64,000 nt of DNA from JBDIVL01 sp039794405 (lineage in GTDB: Bacteria > Planctomycetota > Brocadiia > Brocadiales > Brocadiaceae): positions 31,183 to 95,182 of the forward strand of contig JBDIVL010000011.1 in NCBI GenBank assembly GCA_039794405.1. Direction: 5' to 3'. Below, piece after piece: positions 47,589 to 54,622 of this stretch; position 1 is the stretch's first letter, and each line of letters opens with the position of its first letter. Below the pieces are notes generated by a model that searched no databases, was not told where the DNA came from, and was given only the letters and a program-made list of their open reading frames with translations. A program made the translations under genes and the position numbers.

Positions 47589-49100
47589 ATGGAAAAAGGA
47601 GAAGAGAAACAACATCGTTGTCCCGGTGAGGCGTACACGATTAGCGACTCTGTATGCCGGGGTAGACAAAGAGTAAACTACCCTAAGTGCAACGTATGCC
47701 TGGACAAAACAGAACCTAGACGCCCTGGTCAATCACAGGCTGAATCAAGGCTGTCTGCGAATATCTTTAAGAGTTATGATATCCGTGGAAAATATCCGGG
47801 AGAGATTGATGATGTTACGGCAAGAAAGATAGGAACGTCAATAGCCCAGTTCTTTAAAGAAGAAAATCCGGGCGTTAAGAATCTCGTGGTAGGCAGGGAT
47901 ATGAGGTCTTCCTCAAAATCGCTCGCCAATGCCCTCATTGACGGCATTTGCACCGTTGGATTAAACGTTGTTAATATTGGGGTTGTCTCAACCGAGATGA
48001 TGTATTTCGCAGTCGGTCATTATAAATACGACGGAGGGATAATGGTTACAGCATCTCATAACCCTCCTGAATATAATGGCTTTAAAATATGCAGAGAACA
48101 GGCGATTCCTGTTAGTTTTGAATCTGGTATAGGTCGTATCGCAAAATTGACAAAGCAGTATCACCCGCCACGCGGAGAACAGCTTGGCAAAGTCGTTTTG
48201 AATGATATTTTTGAAGATTATAAAAAGCACATTTTGAAATTTGCCGGCAACCTAAGATACCTTCGGGTAGTAGTTGACGCCGGGAATGGTATGGCGGGTA
48301 AGGTTATCCCTGTTATTTGTAAAGGACTACCCATAGAAGTCATCCCATTATACTTTGAACTGGATGGAAATTTTCCCAACCACGGACCTGATCCGCTAAG
48401 GCATGAAAACATCCTCGATTTGCAAAATAAGGTACGCGAGACAAAGTCCCATATTGGAGTTGCCTTTGACGGGGATGCCGACCGTTGTGTCTTTGTTGAT
48501 GAGATGGGACGGGTTATTGGATGCGATATTATTACAGCCCTTATTTCAAGGCAAATCCTTGAAAGGGAGAAGGGTGCAACCATCCTGTATGATCTCCGTT
48601 CAAGCCGGACAGTTCCTGAAGAGATAAAGACTGCCGGTGGTGTACCATGCCGTGAACGTGTTGGCCATGCCTATATGAAGGCAACGTTGCGGGAGAAAAA
48701 CGCCGTTTTCGGAGGAGAGCTATCGGGTCATTTTTATTTTCGGGATAATTATTATTCAGATTCAGGGATGATTGCTTTTCTTAATGTCCTGGAAATTTTG
48801 AGCACGAAGCGAGTTCCCCTCTCAAACATTATAGCACCGCTCAAGAAATATTACTCCACAGGGGAAATGAATTTTGAGGTAGAAGATAAAGACGCAAAGA
48901 TCGAAGATATTGCAAAAAAATTTTCAAATGGAAAAATTGATTATTTAGACGGAATTACGGTAGAGTACCCTGATTGGTGGTTTAATGTGAGAAAATCCAA
49001 CACAGAACCACTACTCCGGTTAAATTTAGAAGGAAAAACACAAGATATTATGGAAAAAGGGAAAAAGCTATTAACCAATATTATCCAGGGTAAATTATAA
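47589..49100 (+). CDS. manB: Phosphomannomutase/phosphoglucomutase with Cys-rich N-terminal extension
   Basis: Interconverts hexose 6- and 1-phosphates; mannose-1-phosphate would feed GDP-mannose for gmd and fcl downstream. The alpha-D-phosphohexomutase core starts near residue 58 (IFKSYDIRGKYPGEID), with the phosphoserine loop VTASHNPPEYNGFKI, metal loop AFDGDADRCVFVD, sugar loop GGELSGHFYF and phosphate-binding RKSNTEPLLRLNLEG. The first 57 residues (HRCPGEAYTISDSVCRGRQ ... YPKCNVCLDKT) contain four Cys and could bind zinc. Similar extensions occur in planctomycete homologues as far as I recall. manB versus algC is not decided. Confidence 0.88.
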   Translation: MEKGEEKQHRCPGEAYTISDSVCRGRQRVNYPKCNVCLDKTEPRRPGQSQAESRLSANIFKSYDIRGKYPGEIDDVTARKIGTSIAQFFKEENPGVKNLVVGRDMRSSSKSLANALIDGICTVGLNVVNIGVVSTEMMYFAVGHYKYDGGIMVTASHNPPEYNGFKICREQAIPVSFESGIGRIAKLTKQYHPPRGEQLGKVVLNDIFEDYKKHILKFAGNLRYLRVVVDAGNGMAGKVIPVICKGLPIEVIPLYFELDGNFPNHGPDPLRHENILDLQNKVRETKSHIGVAFDGDADRCVFVDEMGRVIGCDIITALISRQILEREKGATILYDLRSSRTVPEEIKTAGGVPCRERVGHAYMKATLREKNAVFGGELSGHFYFRDNYYSDSGMIAFLNVLEILSTKRVPLSNIIAPLKKYYSTGEMNFEVEDKDAKIEDIAKKFSNGKIDYLDGITVEYPDWWFNVRKSNTEPLLRLNLEGKTQDIMEKGKKLLTNIIQGKL

Positions 49101-49137
49101 GTACTCTGACATAAATATTTGTGTCTTTATTTTCAGA

Positions 49138-49258
49138 GTTGGTTCAATCTTGCAGATAGAGCCACGCGTTTGGAATTGGCATATGGCTTTTGATCGGTAC
49201 CAGGCATAAGGAAACAAGCCAAAACGTTTCGGTTCAATCGTGGACGATTGAACCAACC
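49138..49258. repeat. Double-hairpin repeat
   Basis: GGTTCAATCTTGCAGATAG and GGTTCAATCGTGGACGATTG hairpins with the standard spacer (ACGCGTTTGGAATTGGC ... GGTACCAGGCATAAGG). A GGACAAACAAAGTTTGTC hairpin (49267) and a modular repeat (49355-49505, CAGCAAATGCTTCGCCCC payload) follow before the next gene. Confidence 0.7.
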
Positions 49259-49561
49259 CTAGATACGGACAAACAAAGTTTGTCGTTCGACTGAGCTCAC
49301 GACGAAGTCCGTGTCACCCGCAAAACCGCTTAAATAAAATGAAAATTCCTATACAATTACATGAAGCCCTCGGCGACTTTGTTTGTGACGACGTTAGGGC
49401 GAAGCATTTGCTGTCGAGAATATAAAGACTGCACTCAAGCTCACACCAGCAAATGCTTCGCCCCTACATGGTATGGCAAACATTGTTATTGTTGGAACTT
49501 TTCAAAAGGTCAATTGCTACGTAAAATGTAATTACAGAGAGGTTTTTATAAAGGTAGTACT

Positions 49562-50425
49562 ATGATAAATATGAAGTATATACAAATTGGTTTGTTTACT
49601 ATAATAACCTTCTTAATCTTAACAACCACACAGAAACATCGAGCATTTTGTGAAAATGCACCACCGGGTGAAGAAGTTTTTGATATTAAATTTGACAATG
49701 GAAAATTATCTGCAAAGTTAAAAAACTCTCCTTTAGAAAAGGTTTTAAAAGAAATCATGTTACAGAGCGGCGCCAGAATTTGGCTCAACGATTCAGTCGA
49801 TATGTCCGTTACTGTGGAATTTCAAAACTTACCCGTCAGAGAAGGTGTCCGCAGGATACTGAAAGATAAAAATTATGCATTCGTTTATGCCCCACATGAA
49901 ATACGAGAGGGAAAACTCTCCATCATAAGCGCTAGTAAATCCAAAGAAATTTTTACAAAGCCGAGAGAAGAACCACCGAAAAAAGTTCCTCAAAAACCAG
50001 CACAACCTGTTGAAAAAAAAGGCAAAGCAAAAAAGGAAAAACCTTCTTTTGAATCACTGGTAAAAGACGCCTTAGAGAACGAAGATGCAAGCAAAAGAGA
50101 AGATGCGATCATTGCTTTAGGTGAAAGCAAAGACAAAAAGGCCATCGAGGTCATTTCAAAGGCATTATCTAATGATCCGAGTGAAGACGTACGGTTAAGT
50201 TCTATCGATGCCTTGCTGGAGATCGGTGACAAGAGCATCGTAGACCCGCTTTCTACGGCCCTGAAAGATGTAGACCCATGGGTACGTGAAAGTGCGGTGG
50301 AGGCCTTAGGTGAAGTAGGTGGTGAAACTGCCGTTGAATATATCCGAAGCGCCCTCGGCGACGAAGACGGCTCCGTTCGGGAACTTGCACAAGAAATCCT
50401 GGACGAGCTTAACACAAAAAAGTAA
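49562..50425 (+). CDS. Exported protein with secretin-type N domain and HEAT repeats
   Basis: 287 residues. N-terminal signal peptide (hydrophobic TIITFLILTT), then a region like the secretin/TonB short N-terminal domain (LKNSPLEKVLKEIMLQSGA ... VTVEFQNLPVREGVRRIL, about 55-105). A Pro/Lys-rich linker (about 130-165) leads to PBS-lyase-type HEAT repeats (EDAIIALGES-KDKKAIEVISKAL; VRLSSIDALLEIGD; WVRESAVEALGEVGG; VRELAQEILDEL). Probably a periplasmic scaffold, perhaps for an envelope machine. The combination is unusual and the partner is unknown. An ATG three codons later is equally possible. Confidence 0.75.
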   Translation: MINMKYIQIGLFTIITFLILTTTQKHRAFCENAPPGEEVFDIKFDNGKLSAKLKNSPLEKVLKEIMLQSGARIWLNDSVDMSVTVEFQNLPVREGVRRILKDKNYAFVYAPHEIREGKLSIISASKSKEIFTKPREEPPKKVPQKPAQPVEKKGKAKKEKPSFESLVKDALENEDASKREDAIIALGESKDKKAIEVISKALSNDPSEDVRLSSIDALLEIGDKSIVDPLSTALKDVDPWVRESAVEALGEVGGETAVEYIRSALGDEDGSVRELAQEILDELNTKK

Positions 50426-50445
50426 AATTATTTTCGATTTTCCTG

Positions 50446-50475
50446 TTGACATTTTCCCAAAAAATGTTTTATATA
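50446..50475 (+). promoter_or_regulatory. Strong candidate promoter for the UpxY-type gene
   Basis: Perfect -35 TTGACA (50446), 17-18 bases, then TTATATA. Two palindromes AAACGTTT (50478 and 50494) follow directly and could be an operator. Confidence 0.6.
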
Positions 50476-50518
50476 TTAAACGTTTAAAAAAATAAACGTT
50501 TGCTATTATAAACAACGA

Positions 50519-50580
50519 TCTCTCAAAACTCCCAACTGAGAGACCCCGGTTCCTCCCGTAGCAGATAAAGCTGCGGGAGG
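50519..50580 (+). promoter_or_regulatory. Structured leader with two hairpins
   Basis: TCTCTCA/TGAGAGA (50519-50543) and CCTCCCGTAGC/GCTGCGGGAGG (50552-50580) lie between the promoter and the ATG at 50601. The second stem is strong and lacks a T-run. A role in RNA polymerase pausing or attenuation of the antiterminator gene is inference. Confidence 0.4.
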
Positions 50581-50600
50581 AATTAATAAAAATAAGGAAA

Positions 50601-51110
50601 ATGGATAGAAACGTTACCTATTGGTTTGCAGTTCATACACGATCCCGTCACGAAAAACAGGTTGATCTATTCTTAAAAGAAAAACACATCGATTCATACC
50701 TGCCACTTATCAGTACACAAAGCCGCAGAAGGGATAGGATCAAATTTGTTGATATCCCCCTTTTCCCGGGTTATCTATTTGTAAATACCGCATTAGATGC
50801 TATCTATGACGTAATAAATACCCGAGGTGTGGTAAGGATAGTCGGTTCAGATCATCTCACCCCTATTCCTATCGCGGAAAAACAGGTAAATGATATAAAG
50901 TTACTGATAAATAGTAAGGTTAAATTAGATCCTTATAAATATTTAACGGACGGCACAAGGATAAGGGTTAAATCCGGCCCTTTAATGGGAATAGAAGGGA
51001 TTCTCTTAAAGAGGAAGACAGACTACCGGGTCATTGTCTCGATAGATCTTTTACAAAAATCTGCATCAGCAGAGGTTTATATAACCGACATTGAGTCTAT
51101 TGACTTGTGA
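50601..51110 (+). CDS. UpxY/NusG-like transcription antiterminator
   Basis: 169-residue NusG paralogue of the RfaH/UpxY/LoaP type that helps RNA polymerase read long polysaccharide operons. NGN domain WFAVHTRSRHEKQVDLFLKE ... FPGYLFVNTALDAIYDVINTRGVVRIVG, then KOW segment IRVKSGPLMGIEGILLKRKTDYRVIVSI near residues 115-145. AAGGA lies six bases before the ATG. It precedes the gmd-fcl-wzx polysaccharide genes, which are its likely targets; no ops site was recognised. Confidence 0.9.
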   Translation: MDRNVTYWFAVHTRSRHEKQVDLFLKEKHIDSYLPLISTQSRRRDRIKFVDIPLFPGYLFVNTALDAIYDVINTRGVVRIVGSDHLTPIPIAEKQVNDIKLLINSKVKLDPYKYLTDGTRIRVKSGPLMGIEGILLKRKTDYRVIVSIDLLQKSASAEVYITDIESIDL

Positions 51111-51147
51111 GGCGGAACATCAGATTAGAAAAACGAAATGCAGTGGA

Positions 51148-51600
51148 TTTAAATTAGGTCGGGTTTTAAAAGGTAAAAACCCAACGGCTTTTTACCCACC
51201 CCTCCCAGGAGGGGAATTAAAAGTTCCCTCCTGGGAGGGGTGGGTCATATGGTATTATGAAAAACTTTGAAATTCCTAAAGTTAAATTAGGCCTTCGGCA
51301 ACTTAAACGTAAATTTTCCCTCCCTTGATGGGAGAGGCTAAGGGAGGGTGATTAGCTTGCTCTTACACCCCCACCTAACCTCCCCCATCGAGGGGGAGGA
51401 AAATTAACAATTTGAATTTCCTAAACGTTAAATTAGGCCTTCTACGACTTTTATCTGTTATTGAGATGTAGGGCAAGGCTTGTATAGGCCACGGGACTCC
51501 GTGGTACCTACGATGCTCTTCCCACTAAACGGGTGCACGGGAGATAGCAACCCTAAAGGGTCGTCCTAATTTCTCGCTTGAGTTTCCTAAACATTTTAAG
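51148..51600. repeat. Chain of three modular repeats
   Basis: Three units: a GGGTTTTA hairpin with a CTCCTGGGAGGGG payload, a GGGAGG-type unit nearly identical to 8020-8160 (including the TTAGCTTGCT empty site), and a GTAGGGCAAGG-type unit. Boundaries GAAATTCCTAAAGTTAAAT and GAATTTCCTAAACGTTAAAT join them. 51600-51726 shows nothing. Confidence 0.7.
51158..51193 (+). terminator. Repeat-derived hairpin plus T-run after upxY
   Basis: GTCGGGTTTTA pairs with AAAAACCCAAC, then GGCTTTTT. Same module as after pepA. Confidence 0.5.
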
Positions 51601-51726
51601 ATATTTATATTTAGTAAGTTACACAAAACAGCCCATGTAACTGAGAGGGACGGAGTCCAGGCACAGTTTTCTCCTTTGTAATAATTTGCAACTACTCATA
51701 CATGTAGGCAGAAGATACAATAATCC

Positions 51727-52296
51727 ATGACCGATCAGGAAGAGATCACGCAATACAATATCCTTCAATCGCTTGAACATGATGAGCAAATATCGCAGCG
51801 CCAGCTTTCATCACAATTAGGCATCAATGTAGCCTCGGTAAATTTCGCATTAAAAAAACTTACGAAAAGAGGCTTGGTAAAGATGCTGGGGAGTAATCCA
51901 CGGCGGATACGATATATTTTAACGCCGAAAGGAATTGCAGAAAAATCCCAACTTGCTTATAAATTTTTTGACAGAAATTTCCATTTCTATAAGGCTGTAA
52001 GAAAAGATGTTGAAAAAAAGATCGACAGTATCCCTTTTGAGGGTAAAAACCGTGTCGCTATTTACGGCGTTACAGATCTTCTGGAAGTAGCCTATCTCGT
52101 TATTAAAAATAAAGAAATAGAACTTGTTGCAATCGTTGATGATGAGATAAAGATCAGAATATTTGGCTATTATGTGATAGGTACTGAGGAGTTAACAAAC
52201 CTTTCCCCCCATTTTCTCTTATTAACAAAAGAGCCGGATGCTAAAAAAATGAAACAAATACCATACTCTACGGTAATTGTTGATATCAGGATTTAG
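51727..52296 (+). CDS. EPS-associated MarR-family regulator
   Basis: 189 residues. N-terminal winged helix (ILQSLEHDEQISQRQLSSQLGINVASVNFALKKLTKRGLVK, about 12-52) with YILTPKGIAEKSQLAYKFF after it, as in the small MarR subfamily found in exopolysaccharide clusters. The C-terminal half (KNRVAIYGVTDLLEVAYLVIKN, residues 100-180) resembles a nucleotide-sugar-type Rossmann sensor and may bind a metabolite. It lies between upxY and gmd, as expected. Confidence 0.8.
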   Translation: MTDQEEITQYNILQSLEHDEQISQRQLSSQLGINVASVNFALKKLTKRGLVKMLGSNPRRIRYILTPKGIAEKSQLAYKFFDRNFHFYKAVRKDVEKKIDSIPFEGKNRVAIYGVTDLLEVAYLVIKNKEIELVAIVDDEIKIRIFGYYVIGTEELTNLSPHFLLLTKEPDAKKMKQIPYSTVIVDIRI

Positions 52297-52321
52297 GCAG
52301 GATATCAAGGCGTTGTAAGGA

Positions 52322-52622
52322 ATGTTAAAACAAGAAAATAAATATATCCTTGAAATTAAAAAGACCGTAATTGCCCTGTTAAAAGATGAAAAAGTAAAAG
52401 TAATGCTTTTTGGTTCAAGGGCACGGGGGAATAATTATCCGTACTCAGATGTAGATGTAGGGATCCTGCCAACGGGCAAGTTTGATGAAAAAAAACTCAC
52501 TCTTTTAAAGGAAACAATAGAAAACTTACCTATTCCATACAAAATAGAGAGTTAATCTTTCAAAGACTTCAGAAAAATTTAAGAATGAAGTACTGAAAGA
52601 TGCGATTGTATGGAAAGATTAA
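52322..52622 (+). pseudogene. MNT-type nucleotidyltransferase (antitoxin), frameshifted near its end
   Basis: Minimal nucleotidyltransferase with the GSX10DXD motif (GSRARGNNYPYSDVDVG, near residues 31-47). The first frame stops after residue 77 (PYKIES). A one-base shift gives the normal C-terminus VNLSKTSEKFKNEVLKDAIVWKD ending at 52622, which overlaps the next ATG by 13 bases. It pairs with the HEPN partner downstream. MNT antitoxins adenylylate their HEPN toxins. The truncated form may still fold, since the catalytic motif is intact. Confidence 0.7.
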
Positions 52623-53014
52623 AACTTAAATATCACGATGCCACAAGGGCGCTGAGTACACTTAAGGAAATCCTAAAACAGCCGTTTTCACTGATCGTAA
52701 GGGACGCAGCCATTCAACGTTTTGAATACTCTTTTGAAGTATTGTGGAAACCCTTGAAAGAATATCTCAAGGAAGAGGAAGGTATTATCGCAAATTCTCT
52801 AAAGGCCTGCTTCAGGGAAGTCTTTTCTTTGGGAATTTTAACTGAAGAAGAAACTGTTAAATTCCTGGAAATGACTGACCGAAGGAACGACACTTCCCAC
52901 ACATACAAGGAAGAAGTCGCCCAGATTATCTATAGCAATATCCCCGACTACTTTTTGCAAATGGAGCATCTGTTAAAGAAATTAACGGAAAAGCATAATC
53001 CAAAAAATTATTGA
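52610..53014 (+). CDS. HI0074-type HEPN protein (MNT partner)
   Basis: 134-residue all-helical protein of the nucleotidyltransferase-substrate-binding (HI0074) family: AAIQRFEYSFEVLWKPLKEYLKEEEG, SLKACFREVFSLGIL and EMTDRRNDTSHTYKEEVA, where RRNDTSH matches the RX4-6H HEPN signature. Together with the preceding MNT gene it forms a toxin-antitoxin-like pair. It ends 10 bases before gmd. Confidence 0.88.
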   Translation: MERLKLKYHDATRALSTLKEILKQPFSLIVRDAAIQRFEYSFEVLWKPLKEYLKEEEGIIANSLKACFREVFSLGILTEEETVKFLEMTDRRNDTSHTYKEEVAQIIYSNIPDYFLQMEHLLKKLTEKHNPKNY

Positions 53015-53024
53015 AACAAACCCT

Positions 53025-54161
53025 ATGAAAAAAGCATTAATAACGGGAATTACCGGACAGGACGGCTCTTATCTGGCAGAATTTTTACTATCAAAAGGTT
53101 ATGAGGTCCACGGCCTCATCCGCCGTTCCAGCACCTTTAACACCGACAGGATTAACCATCTTTATCAAGACCCTCATGATCCCCTTGCACGGCTCTTTCT
53201 TCATTACGGAGACCTTTCTGATTCCGGCCAAATAACAAACCTCATCTATAACATTCACCCGGATGAAATTTACCATTTAGCAGCACAGAGCCATGTGCGT
53301 GTCAGTTTCGATATGCCAGAGTTTACCGGAGATATTAGCGGTCTGGGGACTACAAGATTGTTAGAAGCAATAAGGAGAAGTGGTATTACAACCAGATTTT
53401 ATCAGGCGAGCAGTAGTGAGATGTTTGGAGGCGCTCCGCCTCCTCAGAACGAGGAAACACATTTTAGACCAAGAAGTCCCTATGCCGCAGCCAAAGTCTA
53501 TGCCTACTGGATGACCGTCAACTATAGGGACGGATACAATATGTTTGCCTGCAATGGAATCCTCTTTAATCACGAATCACCAAGAAGAGGGGAAACTTTT
53601 GTAACAAGAAAGATAACGCGGGCGGTAGCAAACATCCTTACCGGGAAACAAAAGAGATTATATCTGGGTAATCTGGAGGCCAAAAGGGATTGGGGATTTG
53701 CGCCTGAATATGTAATATGCCAATGGTTAATGCTTCAACAGGACGGCCCGGATGACTATGTGATAGGTACCGGTGAAAGCCACTCGGTAAGAGAGTTTGT
53801 AGAAATTGCCTTCAAGCATGCCGGAATTGAATTAGAATGGAAAGGAAAAGGCGCAGAAGAAAAAGGCATCATTCGCTCCTTAACCTCAGCCTCGACCTTA
53901 ACCTGTCTCTCCTCCTTAAAAACCGGCGATACCCTTGTAGAAATAGACCAAAGATACTTCAGACCTACAGAAGTAGACTTCTTATGCGCCGACATTACAA
54001 AGGCGCAAAAAAAACTGGGCTGGATACCGAAGGTTACTTTTCAAGAGCTTGCAAAAATAATGGTCGACTCTGATTTGGAGTTAGCTGGTTTAAAGCCAAT
54101 AGGTGACAGCAAAAAGATTCTGAGAGAGAAGGGGATTGATTGGATAGGAGAAATACAATAG
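53025..54161 (+). CDS. gmd: GDP-mannose 4,6-dehydratase (Gmd) with in-frame repeat insertion
   Basis: Makes GDP-4-keto-6-deoxymannose, first step to GDP-fucose. ALITGITGQDGSYLAEFLL gives the NADP loop, QASSSEMFGGAPPPQNE the catalytic region, SPYAAAKVYAYWM the YxxxK-type pair, and VREFVEIAFKHAGI and YFRPTEVDFLCAD are typical Gmd. Residues about 283-298 (IRSLTSASTLTCLSS) interrupt the usual EEKGxDxKTGDTLVEID stretch. They are encoded by CTCCTTAACCTCAGCCTCG-type hexamer repeats (53871-53918) also present in the gaps nearby. The stop codon overlaps the start of another tract at 54160. Confidence 0.95.
   Translation: MKKALITGITGQDGSYLAEFLLSKGYEVHGLIRRSSTFNTDRINHLYQDPHDPLARLFLHYGDLSDSGQITNLIYNIHPDEIYHLAAQSHVRVSFDMPEFTGDISGLGTTRLLEAIRRSGITTRFYQASSSEMFGGAPPPQNEETHFRPRSPYAAAKVYAYWMTVNYRDGYNMFACNGILFNHESPRRGETFVTRKITRAVANILTGKQKRLYLGNLEAKRDWGFAPEYVICQWLMLQQDGPDDYVIGTGESHSVREFVEIAFKHAGIELEWKGKGAEEKGIIRSLTSASTLTCLSSLKTGDTLVEIDQRYFRPTEVDFLCADITKAQKKLGWIPKVTFQELAKIMVDSDLELAGLKPIGDSKKILREKGIDWIGEIQ
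53871..53918 (+). repeat. Hexamer tract inside gmd
   Basis: 48 bp of degenerate CCTTAA/CCTCAG/CCTCGA units, read in frame as 16 residues. The frame used (TTA-ACC) avoids the TAA that the CCT frame would give. Confidence 0.75.
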
Positions 54162-54610
54162 GCTAAGGTCGAGGTTAAGGCTGAGATTTAAATCAAATAA
54201 ACCAGAAACTCCAATAAAATGGGATACAATTCATTTGAAGAAATGCCAGTTTGGCAAAAGGCAATGGACTTGGCAGTGATAATATTTAGGTTAACTGAAA
54301 AACTCCCAAGAAAAGAAGATTACGGTTTAACTTCACAGATTAGACGATCAACGCTATCAATTTCTGGAAATTTAGCAGAAGGATTCGTAGAAAGCATACA
54401 AAAGATAAATTAAATTTCTATTACGACTCCCGTGGCTCATTGACAGAAACTAAAAGCCATTTGATTTATGGCTATCGAGTAGGATATTTCTCAAAGCCAG
54501 AGTTTGAGAGTTCGGCAAGTCTTATTGAGGAAATATGGAAAGAACTAAATTCTCTCATTAATTCCTTAGAAAAAAAATCTCGACCTCAACCTTAGCCTTA
54601 ACCTTAGCCT
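54160..54610. mobile_element. S23-bearing cassette with inverted hexamer-tract ends
   Basis: The left end AGGCTAAGGTCGAGGTTAAG (54160-54189, continuing GCTGAGATTT) and the right end AAATCTCGACCTCAACC (54575-54610, continuing TTAGCCTTAACCTTAGCCT) are inverted copies that differ by about one 6-bp unit. They enclose an S23-type gene. The left end starts within the gmd stop codon; the right end lies just before fcl. The arrangement recalls intervening sequences of 23S rRNA genes, where an S23 gene sits between complementary arms. Confidence 0.55.
54219..54595 (+). pseudogene. S23 four-helix-bundle protein, frameshifted
   Basis: Frame 1 gives 64 residues (FEEMPVWQKAMDLAVIIFR, KEDYGLTSQIRRSTLSIS), the N-terminal half of the S23/IVP four-helix-bundle family, whose usual length is about 120. 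A shift near 54395 restores the rest: KLNFYYDSRGSLTETKSHL, YGYRVGYFSKPEF, ELNSLINSLEKK. The second part ends SRPQP*, read from the hexamer tract, so the repeat supplies the stop codon. Function of these proteins is not firmly known; some are RNA-associated. Confidence 0.75.
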
Positions 54611-54622
54611 GAATAACACCCA

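Noticed and set aside
50519..50580. Known riboswitch class (cyclic-di-GMP, preQ1)
   Set aside because: Two stems are visible, but I could not match conserved loop sequences of any class, so only a structured leader is claimed.
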